Shown one piece after another: positions 46,670 to 56,008 of a DNA stretch of 64,000 bases (positions are counted from its first letter, which is position 1; each line of letters begins with the position of its first letter). The notes beneath the pieces are model-generated. The model was not told the origin of the DNA and searched no databases. It saw nothing but the letters and a program-made list of their open reading frames with translations. Source of the stretch: Sessilibacter corallicola (GTDB lineage: Bacteria > Pseudomonadota > Gammaproteobacteria > Pseudomonadales > Cellvibrionaceae); NCBI RefSeq assembly GCF_021290925.1, contig NZ_JAJSLX010000002.1, forward strand, positions 461,001 through 525,000, read 5' to 3'. The position numbers and the translations under genes are program-made.

Positions 46670-47443
46670 TTAACAGCCTAGGTCGTTACGCAAGAAACCT
46701 GTGCGTCGTTCAACAGTAGATGCGCCGCTCAGATTCGGGAAAAGGTTTAATCCTGCACGTGCTTCAACTTCGTCGATGGTCACTTGGTGGAAACAGAAGT
46801 TAGAGCTGCGTGGTGTGGTTTGTTCCATGATGAACGCTGCAGTTTGGATATTGCCGTTTACGTTGGTGTAAATCACTTTCCAGTAACCACTTGGTACGGT
46901 GTGACGTTCGTTGGCTCCTGGAAGCTCAGCGAAGAAGAATTCATACAAAGGACCGGTTTGTACGAAAACTTCGTTAAAGCCGCCGCCTTGTACAAGACCG
47001 CGAACACGACTTTCTAAAATGTTCCAAGGACCTTGGTTCAGACCAGAAGCTTGCGGTGTGATGTTCGATAAGTAGTTTAACGCTTGGAAATCAGAAAACG
47101 CGCCTAAAGATGCTAAAGGAGCTTGGTGACCGCGGTCAGTGCCGATTTGCGCGTGAGCGCCAGTGTAATCGTCTGGCTCAAGAGTACGGCTTGAGAACAA
47201 TAGTGGGTCGGCACGGAAGTTACGTGAGCGACCGCCTTGAATTGTGTCTGGAGCAATACGGTAAGCAACCCAATCTGCGAATTTGGTGGTTGCGTTGTTG
47301 CTCAAGGTGTAAGGCGCACGAAATACGACGAAGTTAGAACTGGGTGTGCCTGATGGGCAAGAGTGTGGGCAGTGGCTGGAGTTTACTGCGAACACAGAAA
47401 ATGAGGTTAATACAAGAGATACTGCAAGAAAAAACTTTCTCAT
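46670..47443 (-). CDS. Secreted DNA/RNA non-specific endonuclease
   Basis: A 257-residue protein with a signal peptide (MRKFFLAVSLVLTSFSVFAV) and a His-Me-finger nuclease domain of the NucA/Serratia nuclease family. The catalytic motif DRGHQAPLASLGAF is the family's DRGH, and the metal-ligand Asn lies in LSNITPQASGLNQGPWNILE. Several Cys (HCPHSC, FCFHQ, LGC) may form disulfides, as expected for a secreted protein. The enzyme would degrade extracellular nucleic acid for nutrition or biofilm turnover. An AGGGTAA site precedes the ATG. Confidence 0.9.
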   Translation of the reverse strand: MRKFFLAVSLVLTSFSVFAVNSSHCPHSCPSGTPSSNFVVFRAPYTLSNNATTKFADWVAYRIAPDTIQGGRSRNFRADPLLFSSRTLEPDDYTGAHAQIGTDRGHQAPLASLGAFSDFQALNYLSNITPQASGLNQGPWNILESRVRGLVQGGGFNEVFVQTGPLYEFFFAELPGANERHTVPSGYWKVIYTNVNGNIQTAAFIMEQTTPRSSNFCFHQVTIDEVEARAGLNLFPNLSGASTVERRTGFLRNDLGC

Positions 47444-47887
47444 TAAGATTACCCTAATAAAGTGTTAAAGGAGGGTAAACTTTCGCATTAAATAGTTAAT
47501 ACTGTCTTCACAGATTTATGAAAAATATATTAATCATTCCATATATGTGACGCGTTTATCATTATTGACTGTTTGTTCAAGAAATTCATATTATGAATAT
47601 AAAAGTATGGTTTAGATGTTAATAAATTATATTTCCTGACGTTAAAGAATTAACTTAATTAAATTGGTTGCCAGTTTTTTGTGGAGAAATAAAAAGAGTG
47701 GTAGTCGTATAAAACCTGAAACATTAATGATGTATTGATCAGGTTTTTGTCAGGCAGGCGTACGTTAATTGGGTGTACGTTCGTTAATGAAAGTAACGGT
47801 TTGAAATTTTTAACTGTATTTTTAAGAGTGAACAAACACGATTAATGTTTGTTCGTGATACGACTGTTTTTAAAATCTAAGTGAATT
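47444..47887. other. Intergenic region with a terminator-like hairpin
   Basis: AT-rich, no gene. AAAACCTGA (47711-47719) pairs with TCAGGTTTT (47739-47747) across a 19-base loop and is flanked by T or A runs on both strands. A second 9-bp stem (GAACAAACA / TGTTTGTTC, 47830-47854) lies closer to the regulator's stop. Either may end the minus-strand regulator transcript. Confidence 0.5.
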
Positions 47888-49303
47888 TTAACGCAAACAA
47901 TGAGAGACCAATAATCGGTGAGACTTCATTAAGGTTTTTGCCAGATTGGGTTCTTTATTGACGATGGCATCAATAACTTTTTGTTGGCTGTTTTTTAGAT
48001 CGTGAATATTTTTTTGCAGACGCTCTAAGCGGTCGGAATCGCGAGTAGCCAGTTTACTGATTTCAGCCAGAATACTCATATACATCGCTAAAATTGGGTT
48101 GCAGGAGAATTCACAAAGCGTTGCGTGAAGCTCCAAACTTGTGGCAATGTATTCCTCAGCACTGGTTCTATTGCAGTTTTCCAGTAATGTTTTGAGTGTA
48201 ATAATTTGGTCGCAAGAAATTTTTTCTGCAGCCAGCTCAGCAGATTTAATTTCGATAATTTTTCTCGATTCGTCAAATTTTTCGAAGCCAAAATTAGCGT
48301 GGAATAAATACACAACAGCAACAGGAATTAAAGACGCTGGGTTGGGTTGGCTAACCATTAGCCCGCCACTGCGGCCTTTTTTCTGTTCCACTAAGCCAAT
48401 AATTTCCAGTTGGCGAATCGCTTCTCTGAATACAGCTCTCGATACTTTATAGCGTTCCAGTAAATCGGGTTCTAACCCTATTTTGGTTCCAGGTTGGAGT
48501 TGGTTCTCTACAATGTGACGATGAATTTTATAGACGAGTATTTGTGCTTTTTTAGGGGAGGAATTTTCTAGCCAGTTAGGGAATTCTTTTTCGCAAACTG
48601 TTTTACTGAGTGTTTCTTGATACTGCTTTTCTAATAAATCTAAATAACTATTAATCTCGAATTTTGATTTTATACTTTCACCTAAAACCGCGAGATCGAT
48701 ACAGTTAAACAGTAATTGTATGCTGGGTGCATTGAAGGCAGTACTTTCATCCGTTGACGTGTAGGCGTTATTAATAACGTCCATGATGGGTGTTAGAAAT
48801 AATCCGATTGCCGGGTTGCGAGTGTATTTGATGAGTTGAATTAACAACTTTTTAAAAAACTTCAGCGAATCGTTTTCTGATGATTGTTGATCTTTCCACG
48901 ACGTTTTTAAGGTCAGTAGGCTGATTCTGATTTGCTCGTGCTCGGGAGTGGTGAGCAAGTCGATACCGTATTCGGTGAATGCTTTAATGACGGCAATCAA
49001 ATCTGAAACCGATGTGTTCGACAGAAACAGATAATCGCGGATTATGTTGGAAATGGTTTCTGGATTTAAATTGCCAACTCGTAAACCACCGCCAGAGCCT
49101 CTCACTGAGGTTGCCAACCCTTGCCACTCAAGAATTCTTACCGCTTCGCGGAAAGGGTCTCGGCTGATTCCGTACTGAGCTAACAATTCCGGCTCTCGTC
49201 CAAACAAAACGCCAGGGCTTAGGTTTTGGTCAATGATGTCCTTGGCAATGCGGTTTGCCAATAAAAAGCCTGTTTTAGCGCATTGAGTGGATTTGTTCGC
49301 CAT
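47888..49303 (-). CDS. Tandem GntR/FadR-type regulator with two DNA-binding and two effector domains
   Basis: This 471-residue protein is twice the usual length. The first wHTH is ANRIAKDIIDQNLSPGVLFGREPELLAQYGISRDPFREAVRILEWQGL (about residues 16-64). The second is VYKIHRHIVENQLQPGTKIGLEPDLLERYKVSRAVFREAIRQLEIIGL (about 258-305). Each is followed by GSGGGLRV or GRSGGLMV and a helical FCD-like region. It reads as an internal duplication of a FadR-family protein, so one polypeptide may mimic the normal dimer. No adjacent target gene or palindrome was recognised. Confidence 0.87.
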   Translation of the reverse strand: MANKSTQCAKTGFLLANRIAKDIIDQNLSPGVLFGREPELLAQYGISRDPFREAVRILEWQGLATSVRGSGGGLRVGNLNPETISNIIRDYLFLSNTSVSDLIAVIKAFTEYGIDLLTTPEHEQIRISLLTLKTSWKDQQSSENDSLKFFKKLLIQLIKYTRNPAIGLFLTPIMDVINNAYTSTDESTAFNAPSIQLLFNCIDLAVLGESIKSKFEINSYLDLLEKQYQETLSKTVCEKEFPNWLENSSPKKAQILVYKIHRHIVENQLQPGTKIGLEPDLLERYKVSRAVFREAIRQLEIIGLVEQKKGRSGGLMVSQPNPASLIPVAVVYLFHANFGFEKFDESRKIIEIKSAELAAEKISCDQIITLKTLLENCNRTSAEEYIATSLELHATLCEFSCNPILAMYMSILAEISKLATRDSDRLERLQKNIHDLKNSQQKVIDAIVNKEPNLAKTLMKSHRLLVSHCLR

Positions 49304-49725
49304 CGGGGAAGCTCTAGTAAATTAAGGTTATCCGTCTTTCGACTATTCTACGCTAATTTTATTCGATAATTGTAGGAAAAAGTGTTTTTTTATAACTCTT
49401 ATGACGGAATAGTGATGTTTGTATTATACGTAGAGCGATTTCTATAAGATTTAATTTTTAATCGTATTTGTATGAAATTATCTTTTTCCAGGAAAAAGGG
49501 AACGGCTGCTGTATCTCAAGTGCTTAATTTGTAGAGTGTTTTCAGACCGTGCGCCGACATGTGTTTCTGAACAGCGCGGTAATTTAATGCTGAAAGAGGA
49601 AATAGGGGAGTAGAAACCGCTAGTGATCGAGCAGAAGCGAGAAGCCTTCTGCCCGTGGGAAAGAGATAGATGGTCAGCTTGCTGATTTGAAGCTACTTAC
49701 CTGTGTATGATCAGGTAACGTGTGA
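49304..49725. other. Intergenic region, no gene seen
   Basis: About 420 bases. GCAGAAG and CTTCTGC form a short hairpin near 49635, and TGATCAGG occurs twice just past the CBS gene's stop. Nothing else stands out. Confidence 0.4.
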
Positions 49726-50175
49726 TCAGGCAAGGTGTGCTTCGTGTGGTTGATTGATTCTCGGCTCTTTACCAAGCTGAGCCAAACGTTTATCGACCGC
49801 TCTTAAGATGAGTCGGCGACTGATAACTCCGGTTAGTTTTCCTTCGGCACTGAGCACCGGATACACTTTAGGTTTGTTTTGCAGCATTTGCTGCGCGAGG
49901 CTTAACAGATCGTCGTCTTCTCTGACGCTCAGAACCTCTGTTCTCATAATATCTCTTACCTGAGCAACACGTTGATTGTAATAGATGACTTGAATAGCTG
50001 AGCCCAAACAATCTTGTTCAGAGATCCATCCGATAACTTCTCCAGTGTTGGAGACTACCGGCCCACCAATAACTTCATGCTTGATCAGTTCCTTAACGGA
50101 GTCTATGACAAGGTCTTCTTCATGAAACTTCACGAAATCGGTGGTCATGTAATCTGAAACTTTAAGTGATTCCAT
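49726..50175 (-). CDS. Two-CBS-domain protein
   Basis: A 149-residue stand-alone CBS pair: VSDYMTTDFVKFHEEDLVIDSVKELIKHEVIGGPVVSNTGEVIGWISEQDCL and VRDIMRTEVLSVREDDDLLSLAQQMLQNKPKVYPVLSAEGKLTGVISRRLIL. Such modules bind adenosine nucleotides or metals and usually regulate partner proteins. An AGGAAC site precedes the ATG. No partner gene adjoins it. Confidence 0.9.
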   Translation of the reverse strand: MESLKVSDYMTTDFVKFHEEDLVIDSVKELIKHEVIGGPVVSNTGEVIGWISEQDCLGSAIQVIYYNQRVAQVRDIMRTEVLSVREDDDLLSLAQQMLQNKPKVYPVLSAEGKLTGVISRRLILRAVDKRLAQLGKEPRINQPHEAHLA

Positions 50176-51513
50176 AATAGGTTCCTGCCTCTTTTGTGTA
50201 TTGGATCGAGAAAGCCCATTGCTTGTTCCTAACCAACATCACTGAACAACCTAGAATTCGGCTTTTCGATAACTGCGTTGTTAATCAGTCTTGTTCAATA
50301 TTAGATCTTGTGCCAGTTTTTTGGATATCAAGGCTGTTAGTTTTCACGAAATTCTCCAATGACAACCTTCACCCAATGCTATAGACCACATGTGAGCGGT
50401 TTAATTTTAAGTGAGCGGTTGGCACTTTGTCGCCTAAATACTCTATCCACACGAATTGGAAGCCGTTTGATCTTGAGCAGCTTGATTGCACTTGGGCGTG
50501 AAAGGTTAGGACTGGTTGCTTCCAAAATTAAGTTTGGGAGGCTGATTGTGGCGGCTGATTTGTAAAACTTAGGCGTGAGCTCTCTGGAAATTCTAATTTT
50601 ATTAGAATTAGTTTTTATAGGTTTTAAGAAATTTTGCCTATCTAGGAATAAAGTGAATTGTGGTGAATATTTATTCTTTTAGATTTTGTGATATTTGATT
50701 TTTTATATTTGAATGATTGACTGAAATAATCTCTCACTATCCTATACGGCCGGCTTTGCTAGAGCGTCAATTCAATGCAGTGTGTAAGTGTTTGCACACG
50801 CCATGTCAATTGAAAATATTGATGTTTATAACCTAGATCTCATTTTATTAGTTGCTTATGAATAATAATGTGTTTTCAACGAAACCGAATATATTCGTCA
50901 ATGTCAGACTGCCCGGATTGAATAATATGGATTGTTTTGCGAACAAAAAATAATCACTGAATTTTGTGTGATTATTTTGTGACATATTAGCTTTATAACT
51001 CATATGTAATGGGTACGATATGCCAGTTTGTAATTTGCCGATCAATGCTATAAAACATAGCTAGCATCGCACCGACTCGGCAATTTGATTATTGAATTCA
51101 TCGACGTTGATTGACCTTTTGGTTCAATTTTTCAGTCGTTCATAGAGCTTCGAGAGGACAATCCTCGTTAGCCTGTGGATTTGAATGCCACATCCCACTG
51201 ACTTGCCGTTTGCTTAAGCAAACACCGTTATTTTGGGATGCACAGTTAAGCGTGTTTTTAGTATCAGGATCGATGAACTAATGACATTTTATTATCGATT
51301 ATTTGATGCAGGCTAACTTTTGGTTCGTGCAAATAATCAAAACGTGTTGGTTGTTCAACTGGGGAATAGACCCAGTCCACATAAATAGACATTGGCATCT
51401 AAACGTACCAATTAAGAAAAAGCCCTCGTTTATAATGGTTTTATTGGTTACATGCCGTAGCTTGTGGCATGTTTAGGTGATTCTCACAAATTTTATGATT
51501 GGAAGTTATTAAA
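50176..51513. other. Long AT-rich intergenic region and leader of the di-haem protein gene
   Basis: About 1.3 kb. Two short open frames between 50196 and 50565 have no recognisable family and I do not call them. A 9-bp hairpin at 50589-50609 (AATTCTAAT / ATTAGAATT) with a T-rich tail follows them. A structured stretch at 51173-51245 and a hairpin ACATGCC/GGCATGT at 51450-51472 lie within 350 bases of the downstream start. Confidence 0.5.
51173..51245 (+). other. Nested inverted repeats, candidate structured leader RNA
   Basis: CTGTG (51173-51177) can pair with CACAG (51241-51245), directly stacked on CATCCCA (51191-51197) with TGGGATG (51234-51240). These enclose the perfect palindrome GTTTGCTTAAGCAAAC (51208-51223). 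A further GAGGA-CAA-TCCTC hairpin lies just upstream. It may be a regulatory RNA element or a protein-binding site; I do not recognise a named riboswitch class. Confidence 0.4.
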
Positions 51514-54500
51514 ATGAACGCGAAGTATATTGCAGGATGCGCAGGTATTTTTTTGTTTGCGTTGCAAGGCGCGTCAGCCCAATTTCTTAACCAGTCCACC
51601 ACGCCTGGTGAGTTGATTAGTAAATCCCATCCTGAACTTGGTCGTTTAACCACGATTGAAGTCCTCGGTGACTACATTATTGCAATTCCGGAAATCCCAT
51701 CGTCTACGGCTGAGGGCGATTTTATTGTTCGAGCATTGGATATTTCGGATCCAGCAAACCCCGTAACCGTCCAGACTTTTGGTCGCACCGCCCAACCCAT
51801 TCTTGCTCACGGTACCTACAAACGTGGCAACGAGGTTTACCTTGGCGGTTTTCCAAATGACGCAGTTCGTTTGGAAGAAGACGGCTCTCTAACCCACACG
51901 CGTTGGTCTGGTCCAGATGCCCACTTTAATAAGAGTGGTATGATGCACCCTTGGGCGGCTCGTCACTGGTGGAGCTACGGTAACGTAACTGGTTTGTCTT
52001 GGTTGCAATTAGATGGCGAAGTTACCGCTGAGTGGGATCACCTCGGTATGACGGGTGTTATTGGTTTCCCGGCGTTCATGGGTAACTTAATGCTCTACGC
52101 CTCTGACCAATCTTTCTCTGGTATGGCTGCTTATGATGTCAGCGATCCTACCAACCCAGTTTTACTCGACGTTTTAAAACTGCCTGAAATTCACCCAACG
52201 TTAACTCGTCGCCGCTTTATCAATGGTGCGGCCACAGATGTACCTATTCAGTACGGTCTTGGCGGTTATTGGAGTGAAATTTACGGCCACTATATGGTCT
52301 TTGCTCGTCGACTTGAGAACCCAGGAATTCAAATCGTTGATTTCTCTGATCCGACTAACCTGCGAGTTCACTGCGAAATTTTATATCGAGACCCATCGTT
52401 AGGTTTGGATCTCGATTTCACCACGGGTCCGACTTACCTTGGCTTCCAAGACGAATATGTCTTCTCGGAGCAGCTTAAAGTCAATATTGAAACCTGTGAA
52501 GTAGAGCTTCACTTAGACGAAGTTGAAGCCGAAATTGAAACCAGCCAATACAGCCGACCTATCGGTAACTTATTATTGACCGGTGGTGGTCATAACTTCT
52601 TGATTGAAGGCCAGGGCATCGCTTCTGGTGGTCTCGGTATTTGGGGACACCAAGCTGAGCCAGACCGTCGTGCACCGTTTGTTGCGTACCACATTCCGCA
52701 AGCTGATCAAACCAATTACCCGTTGATGGCTCCGATTTCATTCATGATTCCGGAAACATTGCGTACTGAAAATATCGTTATTGGTGAGAACATTAAAGTA
52801 TCTGAGGTCGGTGGCGAAGATGTGCCGATCGATTACTTACTCTCACATACCGGTGTTCTTACTGTTGATCCTCTTGAGAATTTAAAACCTTCAACCACTT
52901 ATGAAGTAACGCTTGTAGGTCTTGAAGATGCTGTTCATAACGTTATGGACGAGTTCACCTTCCGATTCTCAACCGGTGATGAAGTGGTTCGATCTGTACC
53001 ACAAGTTCGAGCAGTGAATGTATCACCTCGCTCCACCGTTATTCTGAATGAAGCCGTTACCGTTTCATTGTTGGCCATCGACGCCGACGGTGATCCGCTA
53101 GAGTATCGTTTCCGCCGCTCAGCCGGTGAAGCTTATTCCGATTGGAGTTCTTCAAATACCGCAACCTTCTCATACGATGAAGCCGGTACTTACCAAGTAA
53201 CCATTCAGGTTCGAGATACTCCGTCAAACAACGTTGTTACTTCGGTTGCCAACATCGCTGTCGTTGAAACCCTAGCGGTTAGCGAAAGCAGCTTGAAATC
53301 AGGGCCGATGGCACTGACCCAAGACGGTGAAAGCGTTTGGGTTGCAAACCCGGATAACAACACAGTTTCTCAGTTATCTGTCACCAATCATCAGAAAACT
53401 TCGGTTGGTGGAACCGGCGAAATCTTTGTCGGTGAAGATCCAAGAAGTGTCGCCGTTGATAGTAACGATAACGTTTGGGTAACTCTTCACGACGAAGACG
53501 CTATCGCGATTCTCGACTCTGCGGGCAACCGTATTGAGACAATAGAAACCGGTTACGGTAGTGCGCCAGTTGGAATAGTGATGAACCGTGAAGGCACATT
53601 TGCTTACGTGTCTTTGTACAATTCCGGTGAAGTTATTCAGATTGATACCGCCACTATGACGGTCTTGCCGCAACGCGCTCAAAACCTACCAACGGTGAAA
53701 GCGTTAGCGTTGACCAACGACGGTAATCAATTATTGGCGACACGCTTTATTTCTGATCAGAACTGGGGTGAGGTGTGGTTGATTAACACCACAACCATGA
53801 CGGTCAGCCGTGTTATTAAGTTGGATCAAAGCCTTGAGCCTGACGACATCGATAACGGTCGCGGTGTTCCTAACCAAATTGCTAGCGTCATTATCGATGC
53901 CGACGACAAGTACGCTTACGTTGTTGGTAAGAAAGACAATACTGCCGGCGGTTTTGTTAATGAAAACGTTGATCTTGATGATGACAACACAGTTCGAACG
54001 TTTGCCGCTCAAATCGACTTACTTTCTGGTCTTGAGTTACGCGAGCGACGAATCGATTTCGATAACGCCGACTCACCAAGCTCTCTTGCTCTGTTAAACA
54101 ATGGTGCTTTCCTTCTCGCTGGTCTACAGGGAACCAACCAAGTATTTGTTATCAACCGCGATGTTGATAACGGTAACCTGGGTTCTGCTGCGAGCCGAAT
54201 TGCCACCGGTCTTGCACCGCAAGGTTTGTTGTTCGACAGTTTCAGCGAACAATTAATGGTGAAAAACCTTACCGATCGCACAGTTTCCTTTGTTGATCTG
54301 AGTGATTTCTTGTTGGGTAGTATCGTTAACCCAGACATCGAAACTGTATCGACCGTAGAAAATGAGCTTCTTTCTGACGAAGTCTTGTTAGGTAAGCAGA
54401 TCTTCTACAACGCGGTATTAGGGTTGGACAGCGAAACTGCTGAAAACCGTGCGCTCACCAGTGCTGAAGGTTATTTAAGTTGTGCAACTTGTCACTTGGA

Positions 54501-55893
54501 TGGCGACTCAGATGCTCGTGTTTGGGACTTTACCGGTCGCGGTGAAGGCTTGCGTAACAACATCACTCTGAACGGACGTATGGGAACTCGCTTCGGCTTT
54601 GTTCACTGGTCAGGAAACTTCGATGAAATTCACGACTTCGAAATCGATATTCGTGAACGCTTCCGAGGTCGTGGCTTGATGACTGATCAACAGTACACCG
54701 ATACTGGTGGCGCTGATCCGTTGGCAAGTCCCAAGGCTGGTGTTAACCCACAGCTAGATGCACTGGTTGCTTACGTGAATAGCCTTGGTCAATCCTCTAT
54801 TGCACGCAGTCCTTTCCGTGAAGATAACGGCGAATTAACAGAAGCTGGTCAACGTGGTTTTGAAGTGTTCACTGAAGCCGGTTGTGTTAATTGCCACACA
54901 ACCTTAGAGGACAGTGGTAGCTTCACTATGGTGGGTGCTTTCACTGACGGAGCTATCCGTGACATCGGAACCACACGAAGCTACTCAGGCTCTCGTTTGA
55001 ACGCTGAATTGCCAGGATTGAAAACACCGTCGCTTCTGGGTGTATTCCACTCGGCTCCTTATCTACACGATGGTAGTGCAGAAACTCTAGAAGACGTATT
55101 TACCACTGTTGGGGGTGAGGTATTCCAAGCGGAAACTGCGTCTATCTCTGGTGATGCAGCGGTTGTTGAACCTGAAGCATTCTCTTACTTAAGAGGCGGT
55201 GCAGGTGTTCGCATCGGTGCTTCAAGCTCTGTTGAGTTCTCCGATGTAACTAACTCAGCGTTCGAAGGTTATGTTCGTGTTCGCTACGGTTCTCTGAATG
55301 AGCCAGCATCTATGATGCTCACCATTGGCGATCAAGAATACGTTCGTGAGCTGGAAGTTTTACCAACTGTTGGTGGTGAAGATGTTAACTTCCGTGAGCT
55401 GACCTTTGCAGTCTCAGTTCCAGCGGGAACCTCTGATGCAGCCGTTACGATTGAATCTGAAAGCAATACTGCGACTGTAGTAATCGACGATATCACTGTC
55501 TCTACACCAGAGTCTCTTGCTCGAAATGCTCCTCACCAAGCGTTTAATTCATTAACCGTAGGTGATAAAGAAGACTTGTTGGAATTCTTATCTCAGATTG
55601 ACGGTAACAATGCTCCTGCTGATGACGCAGAATTGAATATTGTTACTACAATCGTAGAGTCTACTGAAAATCCAAACGCTGGTGGTTCAAGTGGTAGCAG
55701 TTCTGGTGGTCAAACACCAGAAGAAGAAACAGGTAATGATCCAGTGGTAACCACACCGGAAGAAACTGTTAACTCTACTGATCCTGTCACTAGCAGTAGC
55801 GGTGGTGGTTCTGGTTCATCCGGTCCATTGGCCTTGTTGCTACTACCTTTACTGTGGAGAGTTAGGAAGAAGCTCGCGCAAAAGCTGAATTAA
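51514..55893 (+). CDS. Large exported di-haem cytochrome c protein with beta-propeller and Ig-like regions and a GlyGly-CTERM tail
   Basis: The ATG at 51514 follows GGAAG and gives 1,459 residues with a signal peptide ending near GASAQ. Residues about 30-400 have repeats such as VRALDISDPANPVTV and AYDVSDPTNPVLLDVLK (LVIVD-type propeller). About 410-590 include Ig-like and PKD-like segments. About 600-945 form a second, YVTN-like propeller. Two c-type haem sites follow, CATCH (990-994) and CVNCH (1124-1128), with TPSLLGVFHSAPYLHDGSAETLEDVF typical of the MauG/di-haem peroxidase group. The tail (SSGGGSGSSGPLALLLLPLLW then basic residues) is a GlyGly-CTERM signal. The role could be extracellular redox chemistry; the substrate is unknown. 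Confidence 0.85.
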   Translation: MNAKYIAGCAGIFLFALQGASAQFLNQSTTPGELISKSHPELGRLTTIEVLGDYIIAIPEIPSSTAEGDFIVRALDISDPANPVTVQTFGRTAQPILAHGTYKRGNEVYLGGFPNDAVRLEEDGSLTHTRWSGPDAHFNKSGMMHPWAARHWWSYGNVTGLSWLQLDGEVTAEWDHLGMTGVIGFPAFMGNLMLYASDQSFSGMAAYDVSDPTNPVLLDVLKLPEIHPTLTRRRFINGAATDVPIQYGLGGYWSEIYGHYMVFARRLENPGIQIVDFSDPTNLRVHCEILYRDPSLGLDLDFTTGPTYLGFQDEYVFSEQLKVNIETCEVELHLDEVEAEIETSQYSRPIGNLLLTGGGHNFLIEGQGIASGGLGIWGHQAEPDRRAPFVAYHIPQADQTNYPLMAPISFMIPETLRTENIVIGENIKVSEVGGEDVPIDYLLSHTGVLTVDPLENLKPSTTYEVTLVGLEDAVHNVMDEFTFRFSTGDEVVRSVPQVRAVNVSPRSTVILNEAVTVSLLAIDADGDPLEYRFRRSAGEAYSDWSSSNTATFSYDEAGTYQVTIQVRDTPSNNVVTSVANIAVVETLAVSESSLKSGPMALTQDGESVWVANPDNNTVSQLSVTNHQKTSVGGTGEIFVGEDPRSVAVDSNDNVWVTLHDEDAIAILDSAGNRIETIETGYGSAPVGIVMNREGTFAYVSLYNSGEVIQIDTATMTVLPQRAQNLPTVKALALTNDGNQLLATRFISDQNWGEVWLINTTTMTVSRVIKLDQSLEPDDIDNGRGVPNQIASVIIDADDKYAYVVGKKDNTAGGFVNENVDLDDDNTVRTFAAQIDLLSGLELRERRIDFDNADSPSSLALLNNGAFLLAGLQGTNQVFVINRDVDNGNLGSAASRIATGLAPQGLLFDSFSEQLMVKNLTDRTVSFVDLSDFLLGSIVNPDIETVSTVENELLSDEVLLGKQIFYNAVLGLDSETAENRALTSAEGYLSCATCHLDGDSDARVWDFTGRGEGLRNNITLNGRMGTRFGFVHWSGNFDEIHDFEIDIRERFRGRGLMTDQQYTDTGGADPLASPKAGVNPQLDALVAYVNSLGQSSIARSPFREDNGELTEAGQRGFEVFTEAGCVNCHTTLEDSGSFTMVGAFTDGAIRDIGTTRSYSGSRLNAELPGLKTPSLLGVFHSAPYLHDGSAETLEDVFTTVGGEVFQAETASISGDAAVVEPEAFSYLRGGAGVRIGASSSVEFSDVTNSAFEGYVRVRYGSLNEPASMMLTIGDQEYVRELEVLPTVGGEDVNFRELTFAVSVPAGTSDAAVTIESESNTATVVIDDITVSTPESLARNAPHQAFNSLTVGDKEDLLEFLSQIDGNNAPADDAELNIVTTIVESTENPNAGGSSGSSSGGQTPEEETGNDPVVTTPEETVNSTDPVTSSSGGGSGSSGPLALLLLPLLWRVRKKLAQKLN

Positions 55894-55930
55894 TGGCTCG
55901 CCTATTAATTAACTAATTCCCAGTAAACTA

Positions 55931-55958
55931 AAAAGCCCCGAGATATCGGGGCTTTTTT
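55931..55958 (+). terminator. Rho-independent terminator, bidirectional
   Basis: AAAAGCCCCG and CGGGGCTTTT form a perfect 10-bp stem around AGATAT, followed by a T-run. It sits between the di-haem protein gene and the convergent mak gene and has an A-run on the opposite side, so it could serve both. Confidence 0.93.
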
Positions 55959-56008
55959 TATTCATTTTTTCGTTGCTCACACTATTTACATCTAACCACA
56001 GGATTTAT

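Noticed and set aside
50196-50565. Two short plus-strand frames, the second ending just before a hairpin with a T-rich tail
   Set aside because: Composition and content look random and no conserved motif is visible. The hairpin is noted, but a gene is not supported.
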